NCBI RefSeq assembly: GCF_001640805.2
Contig: NC_066833.1
Span: 14,624,068-14,688,067 of the forward strand
From: Lates calcarifer
Lineage: Eukaryota; Chordata; Actinopteri; Centropomidae
Reading direction: 5' to 3'
Length of the DNA: 64,000 nt
Within the stretch, counting starts at the first letter, position 1; every line of letters begins with the position of its first letter. Shown in pieces: positions 30,361 to 44,862 of the stretch. The position numbers and the translations under genes are program-made. The notes under the pieces are model-generated. The model saw only the letters and a program-made list of their open reading frames with translations, was not told where the DNA came from and did no database searches.

Positions 30361-32856
30361 TGCAAAACAGGAAGCATAGAAAGAAAGCGATGGGAGAGGG
30401 AGTGAGAAAGAATGAGAAAGAAAAAAGAGAAGGGAGAGAGTGATTATTGATTGCTCATTTTAAGTACTCAGCAGTGAGTGCTGACAGAGCAGTAAGCATG
30501 CTCTATAATTTTGAAAAAAAGAAACAACTCAGCACAGCACAGCCACTCTCGCTACTCACAACAACTCAGGAGATGAAATGACTGCATTATTAAAAAAAAA
30601 TGCAATTCAGCCACTATCATTCACTTGGATATAGAGAGAGGAGGTAGCAACAAACTGTTGCCAGCAGTCTGCAAGTGTTTGACCAGCAGGAGAAGATATG
30701 CAGCACACACATAATAGTTGCCACAGAAAGATCGACAGAATGTATTTGCATGAATCTGCATGGTGTCAGGAATTTGTGATGCAAGAACTAGACTGTTTGT
30801 GAGCCTTGTATGTATGCCACAAATCTAATGTGTGTGTGTGTGTGTTTTTTTTAAAGGATTAAAAAGAAAAAAAAAAGAATAAGTCTCCTTCAAGGGTCAG
30901 GGTAAGGGCATCTCGTGACCTGAAGCTTCTCTGATCACTCACTCGAAATAATACATCAGCCAACATTTTGCTGTTGTCAAGCTGAAAGACCACTATGTCA
31001 TAACTTTATATAGTACAAAGCAGTTCTGCGGTATTGACTGTGTATCATGTTTCACTATTGACTGAAACACACAGGACAAACGTTATGAAACTTTAGAGTT
31101 TTATCGATTTCTCATGCAACAATCAGATTAATTGTGATGTTATCAAGCAAGAAACTAAAATATGATAGTTGAGGTCTTACAATACGAGCTACAAGGGTAG
31201 CAAGGATGTGAAGATGCCATGAAATTGGGTCTGTCACTGAGACAAAGAAGTTTTCTAAATCACACTTAAACAATCACAATGTAAAGGAGATACTTCTGGA
31301 ATGTGTGCTATTAAAGGAAGTCAGGAACAAAAACTCTAAGTCATACACTGTTATATTAACTTAGTCAACAGTCACATAAAAACATGATTATATTGCACCA
31401 ATAAGTCAGTGTGATATAATTAAACTCCAATGACTATATTTAATGGACTTTAATTTGCATATGTTGCCATAGGGCAAATGGAGATTTTGCTATTAACAGT
31501 CAGATGTATACGTTTCTACTCATGAGATGCTGTGCAGAGATGTACTGTTACATAATGTACTGCAACCCAGTATCAATAACTTTAACACCTAAAGACACAA
31601 GGGGATCAATCAGGAGTGTGATGTCAGCTGCAGACACACTGCTTGGAAACTCCAATCCTTTGCTTTTTCTTAAAGGCATTTAAGAAATAACTCTGTGGAC
31701 TTCTGAGTGGATTAAAACGTGCCCAGGGCTTTCACTTTGGTCCTTTTTTTGTAGTATTTCTACTATCAGCTAATAAAAAGAGATCAAAGTCAGCTGTGTT
31801 TCACATATTTCATGTGAAGACAGCTGAGAGCAAATTCAGTCAGTCCCTGTGTGACACTCTACCTTAACATAACAGCAGGTAACACATAGACTTTATAGGT
31901 GTAGTAAGAAGAAACAGCATTAAACTAAATTCTACAAGCACATTTTTAAAGCAATTGCACAAAAATTCCATACACTGTAATGCATGTGATTCAAGGATCA
32001 TAGACTCATGCTATAAGCCACACACCCACACACAGCTTCACACTCATTCAAGCATCAAATCCCGATGGTTTAATTTCAAGCTGAGGCACAAATTCAAGGT
32101 TACTATGCCTATAGACTCACTAAGCAGTGGATATGTTTAAATGGAAGCATAAATGTCAGTATTTTACTCTGAATTATCATTATTTCACGACACAAGTATC
32201 ATACTACATCTTTTATGTGAACTTCAGTATTGTTCTCTGTCTCCATCACAACATCTCTTGCAAAGATGCTTGCATTAATGCAAAGGTGTAAGTGTGTATG
32301 CACATACTCTCTCAAGCTATTCCCAGTTTTCACACAGATCTTTCAGTTTCTACCACTTTCAGGGGACATGTGTGACTGTTTAGATCTTTTCACATTTCTG
32401 GATCTATGTGTTGGTCTAGCAAAGCCCAATACTTAGGAAAGAGACTTTGTTTTTTCTGTAACACAAAATTGGAACATGTAATCTTCAAAGAGAGGGTTTA
32501 CTGATGTAACAATTGTAGCCTGTCATGCATTTCACTGCAGTTCTATAAACAAAAGAGCAGAACTTATCCTGCAACCTCTCCGCTGTTGCATCTCTGGCTT
32601 TAAGGGATTGTCACAAACGACTGTACTGCACAGTACATTGATCCAGTAGTGCTACCTACTGCACTCAAAACCTACTGTTCTTTCGCAGTCTCTGTGGGTT
32701 AGAGATTGCGTATTAAATTTTTAGTCTTTAATCCTTGGTCTGGTATATACCTTAAGGTCAGTGCACTTGTCATACCAGATTACAGATGACTAACTCAAAT
32801 ACTCTCTCTGTGTGTACCGGTCCACCTATCCTGGGTCCTTGTTATTCCATATTGGC

Positions 32857-32916
<60 letters not shown>

Positions 32917-34860
32917 ATCTAATTGTTTCCAGTGTCTCAATAAATAACTGGTCAAACTTCCCAAGTGTCATTAAGACATCTAAATGTCAACTGCTGTGTT
33001 TAGGAAACTGCCCTTGTCACAACAACACCTTTCATTAAATCCCTTCCTGTCTGCCCCTCTGGGCTTCCCTGTCACCACTAATAAGGAATTAAAAGCATTA
33101 ACATTAACATAGATTAAGACGAACTATAAGCTAGTATTAAACATTTTAATGATATGGAGTAAACGATGCCCCCTGTGGGAGAAGTCCGAAGCACGTGACT
33201 AAGAGCTAAATGAAAGCTGATTAGTATTAACACAGCAGTCTTCAATGACAGCCATATTTACATATATAACCTGTACTTTATGGCCATGGCAAGTACAATA
33301 ATGACAACTACGAAAAATATGTGCTATTGCTATATTGATTTGTGAAGTAGAGGAAGGTACAAAAGAACATTCCTACAACCGAGAACTTTAGCAGAGTAGA
33401 TACTTATTGACAGGGGAATCTCAGCTGTCTGGCTCACTGAGTGATCCCCTACGCATCTTGCCATCTTGCAGCCCTAAGACTTGCGACTCCATGACAACTG
33501 ATTTTCATTATAAGCTGGTGCAGATGAGGTAACAGGGTACAACTTCAACTTAATGGCTAAGGTGAGTAAAGATGAGGGTATGCTTGTGGGTAGGCATCTT
33601 CAAAAACAGCAAACTACAATATGCAATAAAACTGAGGATTCCTTACAGCAATTTCAAATAAAAAATGTGAGCCAGTCTGTATTCCATCCAGAGTGGGTCA
33701 AAAACCTGAAAAGCAATTGGAGGATTTCAAATTTATAATTGCCTGTCTTGGAAAAGCAGACTCCAGTGGTGAAACAGATTGTCAGGACTGCAGCTTAGTT
33801 ATGCCACAGGCACCCTAACTTAGGAGGAAGATCCAACTGAGAACTCATGACAAGGGACATTTCTGCACTGCCAAAATTAATAGTGACAACTTAAAAATGT
33901 GCGCAAATGATTTGGTCTCTGAAGCTAACTTTATGTTCTCTTTTTCTTTCTTCTATCTTTTTGAATTAACTATTCAATAAAGACATTATGAGTCTGACAG
34001 AAAATCCATGGGTCAAGAAGTTTGTTCTTTAAAAAAGGTGTGGAAAACTGCCTGTAGAGGACAATATCATAACTGTTACTTCTTTCATTTTGCATTCAAT
34101 TATCACAGATGGAAACATCAATTGACCCCTTGGCAACGCCAAGTCACATAGATTGCTGAATTAAGTGGTATGTTGCTTAGTTACACAATGCTAACAAGCA
34201 GAGGGACACTTTACAGGGACAGTGTTCCGGTGAGTCTTAAAAACAATTCCAATTGAGAGAAAAAAAAAAGGGAAAAGGTGACTTAATGAAGCAAAGAATA
34301 GTGACCACTGAAATACACAGAGTTTGACAATTTTCCACGCACTCTATCATCTTCAGTTTACTTTGGGGTTCTTTAAGCTTGTGTGATGATTTTTTTTTTT
34401 TCAATTCACATTCTAGAATGACCTGACACTACCTCTGCTATTAACTGATAGAACTACAGAGAGATAACATGTTTAGAAAAGTAGTCCACCAACAAGGTCA
34501 GAACAAGGAAGAGGAAAAAAAACAACAAATTATGCAACAATGTCACGTCCTGTCTGTTGCTATAACAACCAGCTGGGGAACAAGGACCCTGCAAATGGGA
34601 CAGGGGGCTTTTCTCCATGGGAATGTGCATTAGAAGAGCCAATCCATGATGCTTTCTTTGAGACTTCTGGCAGCAGATGGTCCTGACCTCTGACCCTATT
34701 CAGCTGGTGCCTCTTTAGAATTCACCAACATATTAGGGCATCCACTGAACCAAATATTGGATCTACAATAAGGGAAGTATATTATAGCACTCAACAGTCC
34801 CATCCTTGAAAGATTTCAGCAGTGCCAGTGGCAAGGCTCTAGGGATAGAACTGTTGGTCT
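30361..34860. other. Non-coding stretch, possibly tmem198 5' intron
   Basis: No exons recognised. If the non-coding first exon of tmem198 lies further right, this is intron. It contains an (AC)28 tract (32859-32914) and otherwise unremarkable AT-rich DNA. Confidence 0.5.
32859..32914. repeat. (AC)28 microsatellite
   Basis: A perfect dinucleotide tract of about 56 bases. Confidence 0.95.
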
Positions 34861-34863
34861 GTT

Positions 34864-35045
34864 TGTAGTCTGTTCCCCACAAGTTTTTCTTTACCACTGT
34901 TCGCCTAGTGCTTGCTCATGGTGGGAACGGTTTGGTCTCTCTCTGAAAATATAATATAAAGGCTCTATCCTGCTCTATATGAAAAGTGCCTTGAGATAAC
35001 TTCTGTTATGATTTGGCGCTATATAAATAAAACTGAATTGAATAG
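34864..35045 (+). mobile_element. 3' tail of an L2-clade-like LINE or dependent SINE
   Basis: The sequence has the layout of a tail very common in teleosts: GCCTAGTGCTTGCTCATG, then CTGCTCTATATGAAAAGTGCCTTGAGA split over a short span, then GCGCTATATAAATAAA and a short TTGAA repeat at the end (about 35034-35044). Only the 3' part is present and there is no reverse transcriptase frame, consistent with 5' truncation. The clade name is from memory. Confidence 0.6.
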
Positions 35046-35047
35046 AA

Positions 35048-35330
35048 AAATCTTGACAACTGTTGGCTGGATTAACATGACACTTTGTACAGACATTCAT
35101 GGGGCCCAGAAGTGAGTCCCTGACTGATCATCTAGCACCATCATCAGTTCAAAGTGTTGATTTTTTGTTAATTTGGTCAATACTTTGGTTCATAACTATG
35201 TATGTGCAAAACCAATGACTTTTACATCAGCTTCAGCAGAATTTGTATTTAGGGATTATTAGCAAATGTTAGCATGCTAACATGATACACTACAATGATC
35301 AACATGGTAAACATTATGCTGATTATTCAT
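35048..35330 (+). repeat. Teleost dispersed repeat (GTTAGCATGCTAAC family), copy 1
   Basis: Landmarks of the family are TTTGTACAGACATTCATGG (35090-35103 region), GGTCAATACTTTGGTTCATA (about 35185), and GCAAATGTTAGCATGCTAAC (about 35263-35282). The same landmarks recur at 38868-39000 and, inverted, at 58690-59010. It has no coding capacity. I do not know its formal name. Confidence 0.55.
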
Positions 35331-35559
35331 TCAAGAGCAGCCACAATCATCATGAGCTTATAGATACATACTCAGCCTCCAAAACACATGCTTTAAGACA
35401 TCACACCATAAATAAACATGACGCAAGAGAGCAGCCCTATGTTATTGTTGATTTCTCTATGATGACAAACCGCAATAATACACCTAAGGGTCACTTCAAT
35501 AGGAGGGCATTATTCACTTCACTGTGGCACAACGTTACCATATAAAACTGATATATTAA

Positions 35560-36330
35560 TCTAACAGATCGCTTCTGTCAGTAAACATCACAACCTGTGG
35601 GCAGAGTTTAGTTGTAGGCAAAACATCTTCCTACACGTTAGCTTACACTAGCGAGCGATTAGCGATGGCTAACAATCGGCTGAACAACCATGCTCTGGCT
35701 GAATTTGAGAAGGTTATATTAGGATGAATACCTACCTAGTGTGTTATGCCTGCGTGTGACTACAAGCGACTCAAACTCATTACTCCTTCGACTTCGCCTG
35801 GGATAGCTTTTCAAATTATGCATTAATCCCCCGGTCCTCTGAACTTTTGTTTTCAGATCTTCGTGCCTACAAAAGCTTCGTAGCACTTGTTCCGGCGTTG
35901 TGTGTTACATTAGGTATAAGGAAGCTAACACGCAGAGCGGTCGACGTCTCTCAGAGCTAGCACAGTGGCTGCAGACAGCGATACTCACAACTCTCCTCTT
36001 CGTTTAACAAACATTACATCAAGAACAACGAGGACAAACTGCACAACACTGCCCTGCTGGCTCTGTAAAAAAAACACAGCAAAACTAATGTTACCGACCT
36101 GTCAAGCAGAAACTGAGCAACATCTTTGTCTCTTCTCGGGTCTTTAAGCTCCCAGAGGTGTCTTCACTGTTGGAAAGTTGTATTAATATTGACGTGGGTC
36201 TTCCCCTGGCTTCACCATACCCTTTCTTTTTAAATTTATCCTCCTTTCTCCATTTCCTCTTAAGCTGTTTGTGCGCCATTAGCATGCTCTGTAGCATTAG
36301 CACACACCAGAATTTTCGACTTCCTCGCTC
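35560..36330. promoter_or_regulatory. CpG-containing island between tmem198 and bin1
   Basis: The segment is richer in CpG than its surroundings (for example 35640-35680, 35760-35960) and contains many GCTAAC/TTAGC words. On the minus strand it has possible donors (near 36000 and 36100). It could be an alternative first exon or promoter of tmem198, or an old repeat. I found no coding sequence I can support. Confidence 0.25.
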
Positions 36331-39300
36331 CCCCCTTCATACCCCTCCACCTCTTGTGCACGAGCACAAACACCATGATTGGCTGGAATGGATCGCACCG
36401 ACCCACCTTATTTCAATTTGAATAACAAATCTGGAAATATTACACATGTTAACGCCTCTGAAAGTGTAAACTAACACACTTAAAAGTATCTGCAAACAGC
36501 AGGACAGGGCAAGATAGGATGGTCCCAATTGTTTTGTTACTCAGTAAGACACTATGTAAGCCAGCTGGTCATAGTTAATTTTGTTTAAATATGCAGAATT
36601 GTAATTTCATGGAATGTAGTTGATCGGACAATTTAGCTAAACCAGCTAACATATGCTAACGCCAGTTGTCACCTGTTGCCATGGGAATGGTAAATAGGCT
36701 CAAATCTTTTTACTGTTACTCAAGATAAAGTCATGATAATAATATTGCCTCCCCTGCACTGAAAACTCTGAAAGATTAAATTTTCAATTCAGTTCCACTT
36801 GAGAGCTTCAGTTTGTAAACCCTGCAGTGAAACCAACATCTAAATGGTGTTTCACAAGTTTGATTTTCTTCCCTGCTCACAAATGTGGGAGCACTGACTC
36901 ACTCCGCAGTAGGTCTGACACAGATCACAGTTCACGTGATGGTTTGCTCAGTTATACCCGTTTGCATGTCAGCCGGACAGGCCAGTAATGTTAGGTTACA
37001 TGTCAAAACCACTGGCAGTGAAATAACCATTCTGCATGTTGACGTGTTCCCCGTCAGAGTTTTGCTTTTGCTGCTCATCTCTCTTTCAAATGGGTAGAGA
37101 GGCTGAGATCACAGATCAAATCTGAACACTGCTGGCAGTGTAATATGGTTTTTATGATTTGCTCTGCTGTACACCAGCTTTTCTCTTCTGGCCTCAAAAC
37201 TGTATTTGCCATTCACAGTGCAGCATGACCTCACCTTCACCTGTAAGAGTGTGCTGATTTTTTTTTTTTTTTTACCAATCCATGATCTTTAGATCTCTGA
37301 TGTAAAAAAATCTGATGCCTTTATTGTGATACCCAGTGATGTCAGTGTGTATGAGTACACATATGAAAAGCTTGTCCTCCCCAAACTGGCAAAAATTATA
37401 TTTTCTAATCTTTTACTAATGTGGGAAAACTGAGGGAGAATAAGATGAACGGTTTGAAAATGTCTGTGCTTGTGTGTGACTTTATATGTGTGTGTGTGTG
37501 TGTTTGTATGTGTGTCAACATGAATATTTCAGAGGCCCCACACTGAGTGGCGGCGACAGAGCATCACCAGAACGAGGACACACAGCTCTCCAGGGTGGGG
37601 ATTGGAGGGATTGGACAGAAAGAGGAAGGGGGGAGACAGAAAGAAAAGCTCAGAGTAGAGAAAGTGAAAGAAAACTGAAGAGTCAGTACACAAAAAATTG
37701 ATAATTTGAAAGTCTAGTCTTGGACAATGTGACTGTGAACCTCATCGTCTTTTCAAAAATGTGTCTACATGGGACAACAAAGTTAAAATTAATGTCTCCT
37801 TGAAGAAATCAAAAGAAAGCATAGATTTTTCTTCAACTTCAGGTCAGCCTCCTGCCTTTTCAATGTTCAAGGAATGTTGTCCTCAGCAAGTCCCAACACA
37901 AGAAAGCAAAGCTGTGGTGGCATCTAGGCATTTTGGTTTCATGGGTGAGGGCTCGAAATATTTGTCTCTGAGATGTCTGCCTCAACCCCAACACAATGGC
38001 TTTGAAATGAATTCCCAACAACAGCGTGTCTATTTAGAATCACTGGTTTGATAAATCTTGATAATAAACTTGCTGTGAACAGTATTCAATGGAGCCACTT
38101 TCTAATGAGGAAACAGTCCCAATAAAACCCTGGATAGTGTGTTCTGCTGTCCTCATCGCTTAGAGCAATGAGAACAGCTTATTTCTGCGAAGAGATGATG
38201 CCATTACATTTTTTAATAAAAGTCTGCAGTGGAGAGAGCAACACAAACTATCATTCACAGATATTGTATTGGGGTGGTAGGAGAAATCAGAAATCTTTGA
38301 TATCTTAAAACTTATATATAATTTGTGAGGAGTTTAATGGACAATTATTTCCTCTAACTCTGGTATGAAGTGGTGGTATTGATTTTTAAATGTACCTGGG
38401 TGCACTTCAGTGATCAGATTATACAGGCTATCACACTGAGGCTGTAACTAATGTCCCTGTTTTATTCTTAAATCAGACTATTTGTGTGAGGATACAGTAT
38501 CATACAACTTATAGGAATGGAGTTCAATGGGTTATAGTTCAATAGGCTAAAGCAGGATGGAGATTTAGTCTGGTTTGTCAGAGGTGAAATGTTTTAGAGG
38601 TAAACCTTGCTAATGCCACTAAAGCTGTTACTGAGGTACCAAGCTTTTTCCCCCAGTGAGATTAACAAGATACTACAGAGAAGATCACAAGGTAGTAGAG
38701 AGAGTAGAGCTTGACCAATACATTTTGGCAGGCAAATATATCAGCTGATATTAGCTCACTGCAGATATATTGGTTATGCTATATATGTTAACTGATAAAT
38801 ACAACAACTGTATATAGTAGACTGCCATTTGCTTTAGACATTTAAGGTCCCAAGAGATTGGATTTTCAGTTTGTCCAGTAGTTTGGTTTATTACCAAATA
38901 TCTGCACGTATAATGACGTTCCTATCATCTTCTGTGGTACTCAGTGGTAGCTAACAAACTAAGCTAAATGATTAACATGGCAAACATTGTATATCCTAAT
39001 CAACAACAGGCTCATTTCTTTGTGCCAGACTCATATCCCAATTAGATTCAGACTCTTTATTCTGAACAGAGAGACAGCACTCTTCTTCTCCACTTCACTC
39101 TTCTCTTCTGTTTACAGTTTGGAGAAAAAGAGAGAGCGAGAGCATTCATGTGCATGTGACAGTGAGGAACTGTGTTGCTGATGTCATGGTTACTAACAGG
39201 ATGACTGTGTTTCTGTCAAACCCATCTGTCACCAGGGAGACTACTACTGTGTGTGAGAGACGGGGAAAGAGACTTAGAGAGTTAGAATCTACTTAGTATT

Positions 39301-42300
39301 CGGCACAAATCTAACAAAGACATATAGCAGAGCACTCCAATCTACCATCTGCTCCAATGCAGAATAAAGAAACAGTGTGATTAATTCATAATGCAATTGC
39401 TGCTATTCCACAGACGACGAAATGTAATGTTAACTTATTTCAATTCTACCATTATATGTATCTTTATTTTGATAATGAGCTTGGCAGAGTCAGCAGAGAC
39501 AACAGTATATAGCTCTATAAGTGCAGTACAGTACATGTGCATTTGATACCTTTGTTTTACACGGAAGGATGTCCCTTCATGTTATCATACTCTAAGTATG
39601 ACAGAGATCACGTAAAGCATTTGTATCATGTAACGCTATTTCCTACAGTTGTTACCAACATGTGTGCCGTTGACAATGCTTACACAAAACTTTAAAATGC
39701 TTTGTTAATGTATACAACAATTTTAAAACTGGGAAAAAAATAAAGATAATAATTCAAGTGGTTAATAATGGAGAAATTCCAAACTCTCAGTGTTTCCATC
39801 TCCTCAAATGTTAGTTTTTGCCTGAGTGAGTGTTTCTTTGATTTATTGTGTTATTATATTTGGTTGTTTGGAATTGTTTGTTGGACAAATAGCAATGTCT
39901 AGTGCTCAGGGTTTGAGGATGTGTGTTTTTTTTTCACATTTTACAGACTAAATGATGAATTCATTCAGTGACAAATTCATTGACAATGAAGACAAACATT
40001 TGTTGCAGGAGTCATAGCAAGCCATACCATGCAGTTACACTGGACTAGCTCCATGGTCACACAGTTGGCATAGTAACAAGAAAGATAGCCTTATTTTAAT
40101 GGAAATACCTCCACTGTTGCATCTTTGATTAACTGGACAGCTTAGTTGAGGGTGCTGTACCAACCAACAGCAAATACAAGTAATGCAAATCAACAGCGTA
40201 ACTGAGTAGTTAATTGCCATTTGCACAGGTATTAGATGCTGACACAGCTTTAAATCACCCATCACATTGTCCTCATTTTGATTTTACTTTACAAGCTCAG
40301 TTAGTCTTGATACTGCCTGTTTCCAAATCAGTGTCCTCTCTGCATATGTCCTACTGAATTTTATTCATGTTTTGAACAGATTTTGATACATTTTTTTGGC
40401 ACAAAATACAAATTCTAATGTTCCTTAAGAATTGTAAGAATTGTATTGTAGAATTGTATGTACCGCACAGTCTTAACAAAACACAGTTCCTTTAACTAAT
40501 ACCATTGACAAAATCACACAATTTTCCATATCCTGTGTTATCAAGAGAACATGCAATTCAAAGCAATGTCAGTGCCAACTTGCAACAATGTTATTTAATG
40601 CTACAAAGGAAAGCAATAAGAGTAAAGTAGAGTAATATGATCACAATTTAAACATTTTAAAAGTTTTTAGCTCTTCAGTCTTTACTTCATCCTTATTTCC
40701 TTATCTGCATATAAGCCCTTAGGGCTCTCTGCCCCTGCCATCAAGCATGCACGCATTGCATTTGCTGTTTTTTTTTTGTATCTGTGAAGTAAAACTCAAC
40801 TAAAGTAGAGGACACTCACAGTGAAACAGCCTCAGCCTGGGTCATTTGGTTGTGTGGGTCATTGGGTTTAAATGCAGGGGGGTGATTTGTATGGGAGCTG
40901 AGAAAGTTTCTCCTCACACCCTCACTCTCTCCCATTGAGCTACAAGTCTATTGAGATGTCTGAGTGACCCACAGACCCCTCACGCACCCTGCCACCCACC
41001 CCCACACATACAAACAAAATGCCAAAAGAGCCAGTTTTGCTTTCACCCACTCCCTTTTTGTGCATTTACTGATCCAGCAATCCATCCTTTTTGTCTACTT
41101 ATGAAGTGCCACAACAAAGTACAGGTGAATAAAACTTGCTCTACCGTGCAGTCATCCCTGATGTACCACTGGCAGAAGAAGTGAAGTCTGTATGTGTGTG
41201 CGTATGTTTCGGCATTGATCCCCTTCTAAGCCTTGGTCATTGCTTGTGGCCTGAAGGTGAGGTGACAGGGGAGTAAAGAGGCTTTCATCAGATTACAGCT
41301 CATTCTCTGTCTTTCGTCGTCTCTCTTCCCACCATCATTTATCTCACTGATGCTTTCAACCACACTGCTCTTTCTCTCACTTCCTCTCCTGCTGAACACT
41401 AGACCTACTTTGAGCCACGGTGTTAAAATTGTCTCCAATCCCACAAGGATCCATTTGTCTCTTTTTCAAATGTCCCCAATGAGTAGATACTGGCTGTTCA
41501 GGACTGAATGACTGCACATCAAAACAAACACTCAAAATGCACAAAATTATCTACTCTTTTCACAGCCATTTATGTACACATTCTTTTGTCTTCAGGTAAC
41601 TGAGATCAGTCTGTTGTTTGTAATAGTTGAAACTAATTTGCCATCTTTTGTAAAAACCATTATACCTCCATTTCTACATAACTACTCACATGCTGCCTGC
41701 TGCATGTCTCAGTGAGAAATAAAATAAAAAAGGAAGACCAAACTTTCTCTTTAATGATTCCTGTGAAGGTCTGACTGTCTTGTATGCTTAGACACTTCAG
41801 TGCATACCAGCAGCGAAAGCATTAAGATCTTTTTCTTAATTAAATGCAGCAATTCCACAATATACAGATACTCTATTGCAAATAAATAAATGCGGATAAA
41901 GTATTAGCCACAAGATGTACTTCAATTGTCCAAGGTAAGTAAGTACTCCAATACTAGGAATGGCCACTGTCAGTATTATTAATTATGCATTGATATGAAG
42001 CGGAGGCTCATTATAGGTTTTTAAAATCATGTTCTACCAACCAACTAATAACTACAGTTGCGAAATAAAGATATTGGAACAGAAAGTACAATATTTCCCT
42101 ATGAAATATAACAGAGTAGAAGTATGAAGTAGCATACAGTATGTGCAATATTAGTACAAGAACTGAACAAATAAACTTGGTTCCTTTCCCCCAGGGGGTG
42201 AACACAGTACAGTTTTTGTCTGTGGTGGTGTGAACACAGAGGCTGTGGCACATACTGTATACTAGAGTAACACTTAAACACACACAAACACAGTTCCTCT

Positions 42301-44480
42301 ATATGAAACCTTGACTTCTATCTTTTACTGTATGTATTAGCCGAGCTGCTCACAGCCCTGTCTCTCTGTAGACCCGTCCTGAATTATTGAATTCAGTTGT
42401 AGCTCTGCTCTCTGTTTGCTCTATCTGTTTGTTATGTTTGTCGATATTTACCATGTTGGCACACACATTCACATTCATACAGCATTATGCATGAGGAGTG
42501 CCCACTGACCTCACTGATTCCTTTACCAGATTTAAGTTAACAAATATTTCCTATTCCACAAAGCAGTATTCCCAAGGCATACACACAACACATATACAAT
42601 GTACACACATGCCTACATGCACAAATTTTTCATCTATTGCTTGCATCTAAGACATAAATATTTACAGATACAGCAGATGTGTCTGACAAGACATTATGGA
42701 GAGACCCCTTCAGCTACAAACCACAGTGACAGCCAAGTGCACACACACACATACACACACAAAATGCCACATTGCCAGAGGGCTCTTACATGCTTTGAGT
42801 CAGATCTGGTTGGAACTAAGCTGACGCTGTCCTCATTACATTGATGGAGCACTGACGACTATACATTTAGTGTAGAGAGTGTCCAGACAGCGTATTGGTG
42901 AGCTGAATGACAAACAGCACTAAAATCATCACTATATGTACGTGTGGTGTGTATGCATGTGAATAAGCCAGAGGGAAGGACAACACCAGTGTGTATTAAT
43001 GGGATTAGGATCGACTTTACCCTTTCTCTTCCCTCTTCTCTTACACTCATTCTTCCTCTTACTCCCCTGCCCTTTTAACTCCTCTCTCTCCACCTCTCTT
43101 TCCACTCTGATTTGATCATCCTGCTTGAAGTCTATTCCCCTAATTTTATGGGGGCGGGGGTGGGGTTCTTCTTCTTCCTTTTTTTCGTATTCATCTCAGT
43201 CCATACTTTTCATAAGCTATAACCCTGCCCCCTCTCCTTTTGTCCTCCTGCCCTCTCTTTCTTTTTGCTTCACTATATATTTATTTCTCTAATAACCACC
43301 ATTTTCACTCTCAGTCCTTCCTCTCTATCTCACTGTCTGCCCTCTTTAACCACCCATCCATCTTTCTCTTAAATATATAACGAAAAAATACACTGAGGCC
43401 TGTTGCAGACTACTTCTGTCAGACAGAGATGCCCCTGTAGACGTTTTGTGGTCTGTCTTGAGTCTTTTTTGGCTTATATTCATTGCAGTTACATAACCTG
43501 TCGTCAAAGCACTGCGCAGTAAGGGTTGCAACACAGGCAATCCATGAATTGCATCTTCTTTGTGAATGATAGTCTCTCTGGTACCCATCCCCACCTCAAT
43601 ACTGAGACCATTTCTGTGATGATGAGGCCTATATTACAGTTGTTTGAAACAATATTTATGAGGCTAAAAGCTTTCCTCTCCATACTGAACATCTCTGTTT
43701 GTTTGCTTTGACTCTTTCAAGTACTTAAAAGCATTCGAATGCTACATGTTATCATGTATAAGGCGTGTAAGTAGCACACCACTTTTGAGGTCATTTTGCA
43801 TGTAATGTCTTTGCATTTTAGGTTTCTCATGTGTTATTTAGAACCATTTAGCCTCATGTGTCATGGTTTAGGAGTTAGAGTGAGTAGAGAAATGACGTGG
43901 CGTGAAATAACACACGAAAAGCAAAAAACGTGCACTGACAACATGCAAAATTACTGAGGGAAGGTTATTCATACACCATTTTGCGATACCAGGCTGTGGA
44001 ATTATCTCACTTCTGTCAGCTACAGAGAAAGTGAATGTGCCCTAAGGAGACAGAATTTTTGACTTGTAGCTAGACTTCTCATCAACTCTGAGCCTGTCAC
44101 CTTGGCCAGAGTCCTAAGTCCGAGGACTGCTTGGCTCTTGGTTATGGTTACATAACTATCAGCAAAGCACCATATGGGGGCCTCATTCAAGTTTTTAATG
44201 GACTTTTCAAAGGCGTGGTATTGAATCCCATTGCATTCCTCTTGGACATTATTAGAAATGAAAGTAAATGTTAAACACTGCCATTACAGTGCCCTGTTGG
44301 GTGACCACCAGGTGCTCCAGTGAAGCAGTGCAGTTGTCAGCCGCAGAAGGTTTGGTGGATGCTGAGTTGATTGTGAATATGTGACTGTATAAACTGTGTG
44401 TTCCTAATGAGCAACTTGCAGGCATGGCCACATTTTAGCTGATAGAGAACTCAACAGTTCTGATAAAGCTTCACTGAGCT
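36331..44480. other. Non-coding stretch with dispersed repeat copy 2
   Basis: No supportable exon on either strand. It contains a third-copy fragment of the GTTAGCATGCTAAC family (38868-39000), poly-T runs (37259-37275), and pyrimidine-rich DNA at 43020-43370. It is either part of a tmem198 5' intron or intergenic. Confidence 0.5.
38868..39000 (+). repeat. Teleost dispersed repeat (GTTAGCATGCTAAC family), fragment
   Basis: It shares with the copy at 35048-35330 the order: TCCAGTAGTTTGGTTTATTA, CTGCACGTATAATGAC, then AACATGGCAAACATTGTAT. It is diverged and incomplete. Confidence 0.4.
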
Positions 44481-44486
44481 ACTCAC

Positions 44487-44537
44487 TTCCTGGGCTGAAC
44501 TATGAATCTGTGGTAAGGCCACAGTTCAGCCCAGGAA
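44487..44537. repeat. Perfect 15-bp inverted repeat with 21-nt spacer
   Basis: The left arm TTCCTGGGCTGAACT (44487-44501) and right arm AGTTCAGCCCAGGAA (44523-44537) are exact reverse complements. The spacer holds a second small palindrome CTGTGG...CCACAG that overlaps the right arm. The tract could form a hairpin or cruciform. Confidence 0.85.
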
Positions 44538-44862
44538 AGGATTCACAAACAGAGGGTGAGTCTTAGTAAAAGATTTAATAACACTACAGAGTAAGAACCC
44601 CTATGGGTTGATACCAGGGCACTCTCCAATGTGTCAGCTGGAGAACAGCACACAGTTAGTAACTAGGAGCACAGGGGTTTATTAACACTGCTTCTTCCCA
44701 TCAGATCCTTTCCTCACAAACCTGTATTCTAATACTGTGCAAGCTTCAAATCTGTCATTACATCTCAAGAGATCTCCAGGTCAGAGATGTAATTCTACTT
44801 CTTCTAATAGACTGTACCTGGTCATTTTTCATGCTTGGAGAAGGCTAAAATGTTCTGGTTAT

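Noticed and set aside
36091..36303. Minus-strand basic frame (MLMAHKQLKRKWRKEDKF...)
   Set aside because: It looks slightly protein-like but overlaps GCTAAC-type repeat words, has no family match, and its only splice sites are weak.
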